From contig CAMDML010000022.1 in assembly GCA_945902215.1 (NCBI GenBank), positions 1-42,661 of the forward strand: a stretch of DNA of 42,661 nt, in the 5' to 3' direction. The position numbers were made by a program, and so were the translations under genes. Shown piece after piece: positions 8,716-16,976 of this stretch; the stretch's first letter is position 1; each line of letters starts with the position of its first letter. The notes below the pieces were generated by a model. It saw only the letters and a program-made list of their open reading frames with translations, was not told the origin of the DNA and ran no database searches. The DNA is from Klebsiella pneumoniae (GTDB lineage: Bacteria; Pseudomonadota; Gammaproteobacteria; Pseudomonadales; Pseudohongiellaceae).

Positions 8716-8793
8716 ATGGTTCGACTCAACGCCGCTGACAAACGCCAGCCACTCCAACGACTCGCCACACTTGCCTTGTTGCTGAGAATATGA
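8716..8793 (+). pseudogene. Possible 25-codon remnant of a gene start
   Basis: ATG at 8716 follows a good ribosome site (CAGGGGAACCC) and opens a frame of 25 codons (MVRLNAADKRQPLQRLATLA...) whose TGA (8791-8793) falls at the edge of the palindromic element at 8795. The Arg/Leu-rich N-terminus looks like the start of a longer protein cut short by that element. It may equally be chance; no family is recognised. Confidence 0.3.
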
Positions 8794-8794
8794 A

Positions 8795-8845
8795 GTCAGA
8801 GCCCAATTGTTTTGTTAGGAGCGCAGTATGGAAATGGGCTCTGAC
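8795..8845. repeat. REP-like palindrome
   Basis: Arms GTCAGAGCCCAATT (8795-8808) and AAATGGGCTCTGAC (8832-8845) are inverted copies, flanking a 23-base spacer, with a CCCAATT tail outside the right arm. The shape resembles REP/BIME palindromes spread by RAYT-type transposases (inference; no such transposase is in the window). It sits just before the start of the PQQ dehydrogenase and could affect its leader. Confidence 0.5.
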
Positions 8846-8888
8846 CCCAATTAAAAATGTCATGCTTATCATGATCGTGAGGCCTTCG

Positions 8889-10751
8889 ATGAAATCCCAC
8901 TCCCTCTTGTTTGCCGCTGTACTGCTTCCTGCTTTCGTCCTCGCACAGACACCCCTTGTCACCGCACCGGACAACACCGCCGGCCAGACAATCTACGACA
9001 CCGTCTGCGCCACCTGCCACAACATGCCGGAGCAAACCAAGTCACCGCCGCTCGATACCCTGAAGCGCATGGGTCCGCGCGCCGTGTCCCACGCGCTCAC
9101 CAACGGCAAAATGAAGTTGCAGGCCGCGAATCTGACGCCGGAGCAAATCGATGACGTGGTTACCTACTTGTCTGCTACCGCCGATATCGACAATTCCTGG
9201 ATCGCTTCCAATACCTGCCAAGCAGACCGCATGGACGTCGACACCGGCACACCCACCATTGGCCAGTGGGGTTTCGATCCGCGCAATCATCGCCGCTTGT
9301 CCGCAGAACAGGCCGGACTGACCACAGCGCAAATGGGCAAGCTGGAACTCGCGTGGGTCATGGCATTCCCCCAAACCGCGAACATGCGCGCGCAGCCGGT
9401 CATCGTGGGCAACACGATGTATCTGTCCATCGTCGACTCTGGCCAGTTGTTTGCGCTCGACATCGGCGGCAGCTCACCCTGTGTCAAGTTTGTCTATGAG
9501 CACGATGTGCCGCTGCGTACTGCACTCGGTTATCACACTCTGCCCGATGGCCGTAACGTACTGCTGTTCGCCGACGCCGCTGCCCACGTACTGATGATGG
9601 ATGCGATCACTGCCGAAGTGATCTGGACCGCAACCGTGAAAGTCACCAGCGTGTCCAATGTCACCGCAATGCCGGTGCTATTCGAAGATAAAGTATTCGT
9701 GCCGATCTCCTCCGGCGAACTGAACATGGGCGCTGCACCCGCGTACGAATGCTGTACCAGCCACGGTGCTGTCGTCGCGCTGAATGCCGCCAACGGCGAG
9801 CAACTGTGGGTCTATCACACGATGCAAAACGCGCAACCAACTACCGTCAGCCGTGTCGGCACGCAACAATATGGCCCTTCCGGCGCGCCGATCTGGACTG
9901 CAGCAGCCGTTGATGCCGAACGTCGCCTTATCTACGTCGGCACCGGTGAAAACACTTCCGCACCTGCCACCGACACTAGCGACGCGATCCTCGCCATCCG
10001 CATGGATGACGGCTCGCTCGCGTGGAAGTTCCAGGCCACACCGAACGATATTTTCCTGACCGGCTGTATGAACGAACCCGACGGCCCCAATTGCCCACCC
10101 GCCGACAGTATCAACAAGGACTGGGATTTCGGCGCCGGCCTTATGCTTGGCAACAAGAGCGACGGCAGCGACCTCGTGCTGGCTGGCCAGAAGAACGGTG
10201 TGGTGTGGGCGCTGAATCCCGACAACGGCGCGATGGTTTGGAATACGAAAGTGGGTCCCGGCGGCGCCATGGGCGGCATTCACTGGGGCATGGCCTTTGA
10301 TGGGGAACGCAGGCTCTTCGTCGGCAACAACCAGTCGAGCGGCCCAACCGCCGATGGTGTCGAGCCCGGCTTGCATGCGCTGGATGTTGATACTGGCAAC
10401 ATTCTCTGGTCCTACCTGCCGCAACCCGACTGCAGTGGCGAGCGCCGCACACACCTGCCGGGCTGTGATCGCAACTGGGGCATGTCCGCAGCGACATTTC
10501 TGGTAGATGGCGCGGTGGTACAGGGCAGCAACGATGGTTTTATCCGCGCCTTTGATGCACAGCGCGGCGAACCGTTGTTTACCTTCGACACCGCGCGCCC
10601 CTTCCCTACCGTCAATGGTGTGGAAGGCAAAGGGGGTGCCATCGACAACGCCAGCGTTGTCGCAGCCAACGGCATGCTGTTTGTGCAGTCTGGTTATGGC
10701 CTGATGGGTATACCCGGCAACTTGCTCCTCGCATTCAAACCAGCACCGTGA
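8889..10751 (+). CDS. Cytochrome-fused PQQ beta-propeller dehydrogenase (polyvinyl alcohol dehydrogenase-like)
   Basis: 620 residues. Signal peptide MKSHSLLFAAVLLPAFVLAQ, then a cytochrome c domain with CATCH (Cys40, Cys43, His44) and a probable Met ligand in TNGKMKLQ, then a beta-propeller of PQQ/WD-like repeats (VYEHDVPLRTALGYHTLPDG, VWALNPDNGAMVWN, LHALDVDTGNILWSY, GFIRAFDAQRGEPLF). The cytochrome-first order matches the polyvinyl alcohol dehydrogenase (cytochrome) type, which oxidises secondary alcohols in the periplasm and passes electrons to its own heme. The natural substrate here is unknown. The start at 8889 is chosen because GTGAGG lies 7 bases upstream and the signal peptide begins there; an ATG at 8790 falls in the palindrome. 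Confidence 0.87.
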   Translation: MKSHSLLFAAVLLPAFVLAQTPLVTAPDNTAGQTIYDTVCATCHNMPEQTKSPPLDTLKRMGPRAVSHALTNGKMKLQAANLTPEQIDDVVTYLSATADIDNSWIASNTCQADRMDVDTGTPTIGQWGFDPRNHRRLSAEQAGLTTAQMGKLELAWVMAFPQTANMRAQPVIVGNTMYLSIVDSGQLFALDIGGSSPCVKFVYEHDVPLRTALGYHTLPDGRNVLLFADAAAHVLMMDAITAEVIWTATVKVTSVSNVTAMPVLFEDKVFVPISSGELNMGAAPAYECCTSHGAVVALNAANGEQLWVYHTMQNAQPTTVSRVGTQQYGPSGAPIWTAAAVDAERRLIYVGTGENTSAPATDTSDAILAIRMDDGSLAWKFQATPNDIFLTGCMNEPDGPNCPPADSINKDWDFGAGLMLGNKSDGSDLVLAGQKNGVVWALNPDNGAMVWNTKVGPGGAMGGIHWGMAFDGERRLFVGNNQSSGPTADGVEPGLHALDVDTGNILWSYLPQPDCSGERRTHLPGCDRNWGMSAATFLVDGAVVQGSNDGFIRAFDAQRGEPLFTFDTARPFPTVNGVEGKGGAIDNASVVAANGMLFVQSGYGLMGIPGNLLLAFKPAP

Positions 10752-10767
10752 ACCAGGAAAACACCTG

Positions 10768-11868
10768 ATGAAGTTACGCACGTTCTCAACACAATGCGCG
10801 TGCCTCGCGGTACTGGCCGGCAATCTGCTGTGCGTCCCTGCGCTGAACGCACAGCAATCCGGTGAACAGATTCCTGTAGCAACACCCTTGTCGCGCCTGC
10901 CGACATCAATACTGGACGTGACCCCACCTTCTGCGCGCGTCAGAGGCGCACCTGGGGCCATGAAAATTGTCGAACGCAATTGCAATACGCAGCCGCTAGG
11001 TGCGGAACTGCGCCGGCGTATCGTAGCCACCGCAGCACAGGAATGGGCCTTCTTCGGCTTTCAGGTGGATGATCAGCGCGGCACTGCGCCACTACCGGGT
11101 GCATCCGACCCCAACAACTCCAATAACTCCAATAACAACACCGCCAACAACCGCCGCCGCTTCGGCCCGCTGAATCCAGTGGAAGTGGCACGCGTCGCTG
11201 ATTCAGTTGGCGGCTACTGGTCCGCTGCGCCCGGTAGCGACTGGATTCTCGCGCGCCAGAACGAAGCCTGGAACAGCACACAAGGACTCGCTTCGCGTTA
11301 TCGCGATCCATGGTCGGCAGCGTTCATCTCCTGGGTCATGTGTGAAAGCGGCCTTGGTGACGAAGAACGCTTTGAGCGCGCGATTGCGCACCACAGCTAC
11401 ATTGACCAAGCCATCGAAGCGCGCGACGGTAAAGCCCAAGAGGCTGCATACATCGCTTACGATCCCGGCGAACAGCCAATTATCCCTGGCGACATGTTAT
11501 GCAGTGGGCTGCGCCCAATGTACCGCAGCCTCGACCAGCGCCGCGCGCAACTTGGTGTTGGCGCCCGCACGCATTGCGACATTGTTGTGCAAGTGGACAC
11601 GGACACAGGCCAAATCCTGACCATCGGTGGCAACGTGCGCAGTTCAGTGCGGCTGAAAATTTTCCCCGCCGGCAGTGCAGACGGCCAAGAGTTCGCACCA
11701 CAGCCGACCGCACGCATGATCTTCGCGCATTTGAAACTGCAGACGGACATGATCGAAGCCGCTGCGCTCGAGCATACACCCACTCTCCGCAGCATTTCCT
11801 GCGCGATGCCCGCAGCACCGGCGAGCTTTGCCATCGCGAGCATCGAGCCTCCCGCCGCATCCTGTTAG
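10768..11868 (+). CDS. DUF2272 domain-containing secreted protein
   Basis: 366 residues with a signal peptide (about 1-28, ending NAQ). The DUF2272 core runs from about residue 130 to 300: WSAAFISWVMCESGLG, FERAIAHHSYIDQAI, AAYIAYDPGEQPIIPGDMLC and HCDIVVQVD. This is the pattern of papain/CHAP-like folds, with a 'WSAAFISW' motif and a later His, so a cell-wall related hydrolase is possible, though no activity is proven for the family. A low-complexity Asn/Ser run (about residues 111-130) interrupts the N-terminal half. It lies 16 bases after the PQQ dehydrogenase, so the two are probably co-transcribed. Confidence 0.8.
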   Translation: MKLRTFSTQCACLAVLAGNLLCVPALNAQQSGEQIPVATPLSRLPTSILDVTPPSARVRGAPGAMKIVERNCNTQPLGAELRRRIVATAAQEWAFFGFQVDDQRGTAPLPGASDPNNSNNSNNNTANNRRRFGPLNPVEVARVADSVGGYWSAAPGSDWILARQNEAWNSTQGLASRYRDPWSAAFISWVMCESGLGDEERFERAIAHHSYIDQAIEARDGKAQEAAYIAYDPGEQPIIPGDMLCSGLRPMYRSLDQRRAQLGVGARTHCDIVVQVDTDTGQILTIGGNVRSSVRLKIFPAGSADGQEFAPQPTARMIFAHLKLQTDMIEAAALEHTPTLRSISCAMPAAPASFAIASIEPPAASC

Positions 11869-12130
11869 GAAATCGACAAGAAACTGATCATCAGTGGTGC
11901 CTCCGGCGATCTTTGCCACAAGGTCACTGCCAATCTGCTCAAACACCTCCTGCTACCGACTTGATCCTGCCAACGCGTGGGCCAGCTTGGAGATGATCAC
12001 ATCCGAAATGGCGATCAAACAGCAGTTGTTTTCACTGTGCAGCCGCCATGTGGAGTCGATCACCGGTAGGAAGGCGCTGACCATGCGGGAAGTGATTGCG
12101 CTTCACATAGGGGTTGCGGTTACCACGTAA
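11869..12130 (+). pseudogene. Decayed NmrA-like NAD(P)-binding oxidoreductase remnant
   Basis: Directly after the DUF2272 stop and in the same frame the sequence reads EIDKKLIISGASGDLCHKV, then TANLLKHLL before a TGA. The next frame continues with TDLILPTRGPA. Joined by a frameshift this is the N-terminus of an NmrA/quinone-oxidoreductase-2 type protein, whose usual motif is KLIISGASGDLGxKV. From about 12050 another frame gives ITGRKALTMREVIALH, similar to the 'LTGPEALT..E.AAL' segment near the end of that family, so the middle of the gene seems deleted. There is no start codon of its own. The N-terminal match is convincing; the C-terminal part is tentative. Confidence 0.5.
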
Positions 12131-12142
12131 TTTCATCGGGAC

Positions 12143-12189
12143 AAAAAAAACCGGCGGCAGGTCGTTACAGTGACCCTGGCGCCGGTTTC
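12143..12189 (-). terminator. Terminator of the MFS transporter gene
   Basis: Read on the minus strand: AAACCGGCGCCAGG, a 17-base loop, then CCTGCCGCCGGTTT running into eight Ts (complement of 12143-12150). The stem has one mismatch region at its centre. It lies 74 bases downstream of the MFS stop at 12263. Confidence 0.8.
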
Positions 12190-12262
12190 TGCAAAAGGCC
12201 AGCGTGAATTGCATTCAAGCTGGCTGATTTTGTCCTACGTTCTTTGGCTTACTGACCTCGAC

Positions 12263-13489
12263 CTACAGGCCGCCTGTTTTGCGTGGAGCAGTCTCTTTCA
12301 GGAAGAGAGCTACCACAAAACCCACTACCAGGCTGGCAATGGCAAAGGTGAAGACGTATTGGATGCCGCTCGAGCCTGCAATGCGACCGGCAATGACCGG
12401 TGCCACACCACCGCCGAACACTTCGCCGGCACCAATAACCAGACCCGCTACCGAAGCCACCATACCGACCGGAGCTGCTTCCGCAGCAACTGGGCCGGCG
12501 AGAATCGCCAGCGCAGCAAAGTTGAACATCGATGCGAAGAACAGCAGCACGAACAAGGTAGCCAGGCTTTCTGGGCCCTGCAGGGTGAACAGATACAGGA
12601 ATATGGCCGCCAGAATGTATGAGGCCAGCGTGGCTATTTTGCGGCCGACAATGTCGGAAATGGCTGGCAAGGCAAACTGGCCGATGCAGCCGCCGAAACC
12701 GATAGCTGAAAACACAAAGCCCATGTCTGTCGTCGACAACTGCAGGAAGCCCAGCAGGTAGTCCGGCATCATTGCCGCCAGCACAAAGATGCCGCCCATG
12801 GCACACATCAGCGTCAACATGGCTAGCGGCACATTGCGATGCTGGAATAGTGAGGCAAAAGAGGGCCGCGGTACGCGCTGGCCACTGCTCGTCATCTGCG
12901 CAAGCGGTTCACGCACGATAAAGAACAAGGCTGCTGCAATCACAAGGCCGGGAATCCCGACGATCATGAAGACATTGCGCCAAGTGGTAATGCCCAACAG
13001 TTGGGTCGCGATAATTGGACCAATCGCCAAGCCGAAGAAGGAAATCATGCATTGGAAGATACCGTTGTTCAGACCACGGCGTTTTGGATGCGATGCTTCT
13101 ACCGCAACCGCAACCCCCGTCGAGGCTACCGGCCCTTCAGCAATGCCCATCACGATACGGATAATGAGCAGCCCCATCAAACCATTCACCATACCGGTGA
13201 AGGCAGACATCAAGGAAAAGATAATGACGGCAGGGATCAGTACTTTACGCCGCCCCAGATGATCGGACAGGAAGCCCATTGCGAAGGCCGAAACCCCCCA
13301 GGCTACGGCGAGCACACCAACTGCGTTTCCGAGATCTTCAATGGTCAGTCCGAGTTCGGCTGCCATCGGCGCCCAGAGCGTCGGCAGAATAAAGCGGTCC
13401 AGACCCACCAGGCCAAAGGCCAGGCTAAGGACCAAGATGATCTTCCACTCGTAGTCGGTGTCGAATTTTTTGTTGTCTGTTTGTGACAT
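12263..13489 (-). CDS. MFS transporter
   Basis: 408 residues with twelve hydrophobic segments. The major facilitator signatures are present: GFLSDHLGRRKVLIP between helices 2 and 3 (G-x3-D-x2-G-R-R), the helix 5 region WRNVFMIVGIPGLV, and the repeat of the signature in the second half (AISDIVGRKIATL). The closest visible style is that of sugar-acid or aromatic-acid proton symporters (ACS/AAHS-like), but the substrate cannot be read. AGGGGG lies 6 bases before the ATG. It stands alone, with a terminator downstream and repeated motifs in its leader. Confidence 0.9.
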   Translation of the reverse strand: MSQTDNKKFDTDYEWKIILVLSLAFGLVGLDRFILPTLWAPMAAELGLTIEDLGNAVGVLAVAWGVSAFAMGFLSDHLGRRKVLIPAVIIFSLMSAFTGMVNGLMGLLIIRIVMGIAEGPVASTGVAVAVEASHPKRRGLNNGIFQCMISFFGLAIGPIIATQLLGITTWRNVFMIVGIPGLVIAAALFFIVREPLAQMTSSGQRVPRPSFASLFQHRNVPLAMLTLMCAMGGIFVLAAMMPDYLLGFLQLSTTDMGFVFSAIGFGGCIGQFALPAISDIVGRKIATLASYILAAIFLYLFTLQGPESLATLFVLLFFASMFNFAALAILAGPVAAEAAPVGMVASVAGLVIGAGEVFGGGVAPVIAGRIAGSSGIQYVFTFAIASLVVGFVVALFLKETAPRKTGGL

Positions 13490-13505
13490 TGCTGCCCCCT
13501 TCTAA

Positions 13506-13545
13506 TTGTTATGAGTCTTTGTTATAGGTCGTTGTTGTTATGAGT
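13506..13545 (-). promoter_or_regulatory. Three direct repeats in the MFS leader
   Basis: Minus-strand motif ACYYATAACAA occurs three times: ACTCATAACAA (complement of 13506-13516), ACCTATAACAA (13519-13529) and ACTCATAACAA (13535-13545), with offsets of 13 and 16 bases. They lie 17-56 bases upstream of the MFS start. They could be an operator array or simply a U/A-rich leader; no known regulator is matched. Confidence 0.35.
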
Positions 13546-13765
13546 ATCGTTGTAAGCGGTCAAACCGGGTTGCTTTTTTGCAGCAACTGGTCCGGCAAAG
13601 TAAAGGAGCGGGGGCCGCTTGGCAACCCTTTTAACCCTGCCCAAGCGCCTGATCCACCCCTTCCCCCATCCCCGCCCCCCTCATTCTCGCCCACCTGCAA
13701 ACATGCTATTTTTACCCCCATCCAGACAGGAAAACGGCCAAAACCACAAGAACCCGGAAACCACC

Positions 13766-14836
13766 ATGATCCAGCCCATCGTTTCTACCACCCTACTGCT
13801 CGCCACTGTACTAGGCACCCTCTCCCCGCTTGCTTCCGGTGCTGAGGAACAAGCTGCGCCGCCCCGCTTTGGCAACCAGATCCGCCCGATCACCGGCGAT
13901 CTCTACCGCGCCGGCAACGGCGTATGGCACAACATCTTTCTCGTCACCGATGAAGGAATCATCCTCGCCGACCCGCTGAACGTCGCCCACGCTACTTGGC
14001 TGAAGGAGGAACTTTCCACGCGCTTCCCCGGCGTGCCGGTGAAATACGTGATCTACAGCCACAGCCATTTCGACCATGTCGAAGGCGCCGCTGTGTTCAA
14101 GGACACCGCAACGATCATCGCGCAGGAAGGTGTTCTGACAAACATGGACGGCCGCTACCCCAACATGCCCGGCGACATGATCGACCGTAACGCCAACGGT
14201 AACTTCGACCGCGAAGACATCGACGTACCTACCCTCGCCGACCCCGGCATCTGCGGCATGAGCACCAGCTTCTTCGACCAGGTCGACACCAACAAGGACG
14301 GCAGTGTCCCCCCCGCCGAATTCCAGCAGAACATCGTCATGCCCGACGTCACCTACTCGGAGCGCATGACAATCACGCTCGGCGGCAAAACGGTTGAACT
14401 GATGCATCCCGGCAAGAACCACGGCAACGACATGACCGTGGTGTTCTTCCCCGCAGAACGCGTGGTCTTCGCTACCGACATGATCGCCGACGCACTGGTG
14501 CGCGATAACATCCGCTCCATCCCCAGTGCCTGCGGCCCCATGGACGGCACGCCGATCGCGGAATGGATCCGTTCATACAAGAATGTCTACGCGCTCGACT
14601 TTGACATCTTTGCCGGTGGTCATGGTGATTTCTTCAGCAAGGCTGACGTCGCTCTGCCAATACAATTTCTCGAAGACCTTCAGGCAGCTGTAACGGACGG
14701 CATGGAAAAGGGCTTGGCGCTGGAGGAGATGAAGCAGCAGATCATCTTCGAGCAGTACAAGGACTGGGCCTACTATGACCAACTGCGCGAGAAAGCCATT
14801 GAAGCGGCGTACCTGAACCTGATGCAGTACCGTTAG
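13766..14836 (+). CDS. Exported metallo-beta-lactamase-fold hydrolase with two EF-hand loops
   Basis: 356 residues: signal peptide (1-25, ending ASGA) and an MBL-fold domain. The zinc motif is HSHFDH (His99, His101, Asp103, His104), with further ligands probably at NHGND (about 219), ATDM (Asp238) and GGHGDF. Between the first and later ligands sits an insert with two calcium-binding EF-hand loops: DRNANGNFDRED (140-151) and DTNKDGSVPPAE (174-185). Both keep the Asp/Asn positions 1, 3 and 5, Gly 6 and an acidic residue 12. The reaction is unknown; the fold includes lactonases, thioesterases and lactamases. ATG 13766 is preferred over 13619 because GGAAA lies 6 bases before it and the signal peptide starts there. 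Confidence 0.87.
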   Translation: MIQPIVSTTLLLATVLGTLSPLASGAEEQAAPPRFGNQIRPITGDLYRAGNGVWHNIFLVTDEGIILADPLNVAHATWLKEELSTRFPGVPVKYVIYSHSHFDHVEGAAVFKDTATIIAQEGVLTNMDGRYPNMPGDMIDRNANGNFDREDIDVPTLADPGICGMSTSFFDQVDTNKDGSVPPAEFQQNIVMPDVTYSERMTITLGGKTVELMHPGKNHGNDMTVVFFPAERVVFATDMIADALVRDNIRSIPSACGPMDGTPIAEWIRSYKNVYALDFDIFAGGHGDFFSKADVALPIQFLEDLQAAVTDGMEKGLALEEMKQQIIFEQYKDWAYYDQLREKAIEAAYLNLMQYR

Positions 14837-14927
14837 GATATACCGCACCTTTATCCAGTGAAGCATCGCGCAACCTGATCTTGGTGAATACAGCGATGCC
14901 CTATAGCCGACACTGCAACTTGCCAGC

Positions 14928-15230
14928 ATGGACAAGGTCGTGAAACTCAATTGGCACGGCGTGCAAGGGGCTATAACGTGGGTCGGCTCAGGTGCCTGGG
15001 ATGTTGAACCCGTTGACCATGTACGCCGCAACAACGAACCTGACAGCTGCGAGAACGGCCCCCGTGTTGATCCGGTGTTGGCAATCAAGGAGGTGCAGGA
15101 CAGCGACTTTGTATTCGTTGACTACGGCACGATGCTGCGCAGTGCGGAAGATGAACTGATCTATGACGTGGGTAACCCGGAGGTGAGTAGTAACACTGAT
15201 CGTTTTGCGCTGTTGTTCGGAAAGCCTTGA
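14928..15230 (+). CDS. Hypothetical protein, possibly a gene fragment
   Basis: 100 residues, not recognised. The second half (AIKEVQDSDFVFVDYGTML) has the composition of a genuine acidic soluble protein, and codon use is like the neighbours. There is no clear ribosome binding site before ATG 14928 and no signal peptide. It lies between the MBL-fold gene and the convergent mtfA, in a stretch that otherwise holds nothing identifiable. It may be the remaining C-terminal piece of a longer gene. Confidence 0.35.
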   Translation: MDKVVKLNWHGVQGAITWVGSGAWDVEPVDHVRRNNEPDSCENGPRVDPVLAIKEVQDSDFVFVDYGTMLRSAEDELIYDVGNPEVSSNTDRFALLFGKP

Positions 15231-15272
15231 ATCTTGCGTTGCTGAACGCTGCGCCTGAATTCGGCCACCAGT

Positions 15273-16082
15273 TCAACGCCACAGCCGAGGATCAACGCAG
15301 TAAAACTTTTTGAGCTCGGCAAACAACGCAGGATGATCCAGCGCCAGTTCCTCGGCCCGCTCGAAGAAAGTCTCGGTCGCCACTGCAAAGAATTCTGCCG
15401 GGTCTTCAGCACCGTAGGGATCCAGCAGCGTTTCTTCATTCAGGTCGGCTGATTCGTTCAAGGCTTCGAAGGCCGCGGTCATTACGGCTTTCCATTCGGC
15501 TGGATCGTTTCTCTTTAGTATGGGCGCACCATCCTGCGTGCCTGACTCGCTATCGAGTTGATGTGCGAACTCATGGAGCACCACATTTTCTCCATCGCCA
15601 ACACTTTCTGTCCCATATTCCACATCGTCCCACGCCAGGATCACCTTGCCTTCCTGCCAGGATTCGCCCAGCAGATCCTCACTGACTGTACTGACAACAC
15701 CATCCTCATCCTCGAACTCACGTTCGCGCACAAAGCTGCTTGGATAGACAAGGATATGCTTCAGGTTCGGAAATACGGAAGTGCCACGATTCAGAAGCAA
15801 CAAACAGGCTTGCGCAGCTATAGTGACACGCACCGTGTCGTCGATGGTCTGGCCAGCGCAACCGTGAAAGGTTTTATCGGCAAGAAACAAGCGGATCAGA
15901 TCGAGTAACTGCTTCTGCTCATCTGCGCTCATCTTCGGAAAGAAGGGCAAGGTCGTGCGCACAATAGCCAGCAAGTGCGGTTTGAAAGGTTGCTCCAACA
16001 CACGACGCTGACGCCAGCGTGGATAGACATAGACCACTGCAGCGATAGCACCCACAAGCAACAGGAAGGTCCCGGCGTTCAT
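15273..16082 (-). CDS. mtfA: MtfA-type zinc-dependent peptidase
   Basis: 269 residues. An N-terminal hydrophobic segment (residues 4-20) is followed by the M90/MtfA domain. The zinc site HEFAHQLD is at residues 170-177 (His170, Glu171, His174), with the downstream third ligand in DPAEFFAVATETFFE. In E. coli MtfA binds the repressor Mlc and acts as an aminopeptidase influencing glucose PTS expression; whether that link holds here is unknown. The N-terminal membrane segment is seen in many homologues outside enterobacteria. It starts 6 bases after the stop of the dioxygenase gene, so both form one minus-strand operon. Confidence 0.92.
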   Translation of the reverse strand: MNAGTFLLLVGAIAAVVYVYPRWRQRRVLEQPFKPHLLAIVRTTLPFFPKMSADEQKQLLDLIRLFLADKTFHGCAGQTIDDTVRVTIAAQACLLLLNRGTSVFPNLKHILVYPSSFVREREFEDEDGVVSTVSEDLLGESWQEGKVILAWDDVEYGTESVGDGENVVLHEFAHQLDSESGTQDGAPILKRNDPAEWKAVMTAAFEALNESADLNEETLLDPYGAEDPAEFFAVATETFFERAEELALDHPALFAELKKFYCVDPRLWR

Positions 16083-16088
16083 TCGAAC

Positions 16089-16880
16089 TTACCAGCCAAA
16101 ACCGCTGACCTTGTGCCCCATCAGCGCTTCGTTGAACAGCACTTTACCGGGGCCGCCCGCCGCGCCATAACATACATGCAAGGGCAACAAATGTTCTTCG
16201 CGTGGATGACAGAAGCGCGCATACGGTGCAGTTTGCCACTGCGCCAGCGCAGCAGAACGTTGCGCTTCGGCCAGCACCGGGTTGCTAATGGTTTCCCGCA
16301 GCCATGCGTCGAACTGGTCGCTGGCCGCGCGTAGCTCCGGGCGTTCGCCGGCGAAGATGGCCTGCAGATTATGGAAGGACATGCCGGAACCAACGATGGC
16401 AACATCCTGCGCGCGCAACGACGCAAGGCAACGTCCGAGTTGGATGTGTTGTTCCGCATTGAGACCCTTGATTAACGACAACTGGACCACCGGCACATCG
16501 GCCTCTGGCCAGATCAGCTTCAAGGGGACAAATACCCCATGGTCGTAACCCCGATCGCGCACCAGATCACAAGTGAAGCCACTCAGCTGCAACAACTGAC
16601 CCACGTGTGCCGCCAACGCCGGCTGACCTGGTGCGGGGTAGGTGATGCGGTAGGTTTCAGGTGGAAAGCCGTAGTAGTCGAATAGCAGTGGTGGTGCGGC
16701 TGCAGCATTGAGCGCAGGCATGCGTGCTTCCCAATGCGCACTGATCAGTAGCACCGCGGCAGGCTTCGGATACTGCGTGCCCAGGCCGCGCAGAAATGCG
16801 ATCAGGCCATGGTGGGCGGGATCGTCCATCAAAGGCATTGGGCCGCCACCGTGGGGCAAATAGAGTACAGGGGCTGTCAT
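16089..16880 (-). CDS. ygiD: DODA-type extradiol aromatic-ring dioxygenase (YgiD-like)
   Basis: 263 residues, class III extradiol dioxygenase of the LigB/DODA family. Metal-ligand histidines are seen in YLPHGGGP (His10) and SAHWE (His49), with YDHGVFVPL (His114), GSGMSFHN and HPREEHLLPL as the further conserved His motifs. The family cleaves catechols such as 4,5-DOPA. Cytoplasmic, no signal peptide. The symbol follows the E. coli family member; the true substrate is not known. It is transcribed divergently from the DUF3500 gene and is followed directly by mtfA. Confidence 0.88.
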   Translation of the reverse strand: MTAPVLYLPHGGGPMPLMDDPAHHGLIAFLRGLGTQYPKPAAVLLISAHWEARMPALNAAAAPPLLFDYYGFPPETYRITYPAPGQPALAAHVGQLLQLSGFTCDLVRDRGYDHGVFVPLKLIWPEADVPVVQLSLIKGLNAEQHIQLGRCLASLRAQDVAIVGSGMSFHNLQAIFAGERPELRAASDQFDAWLRETISNPVLAEAQRSAALAQWQTAPYARFCHPREEHLLPLHVCYGAAGGPGKVLFNEALMGHKVSGFGW

Positions 16881-16976
16881 GACTGAAAAAATGGCACTTT
16901 GTACGGTAATTACTGGGGTCTGGCGAGCCTACCATTTTTTGCCCAGTGGGGTACACTTGCAAAAAAAGGGCGCTTC

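Noticed and set aside
9678-11030. 450-codon open frame on the minus strand
   Set aside because: It runs antisense to the PQQ dehydrogenase and DUF2272 genes, has no recognisable domain, and is explained by the codon bias of the real genes.
12170-12622. 150-codon plus-strand frame downstream of the NmrA remnant
   Set aside because: Antisense to the MFS transporter and starts within the terminator stem.
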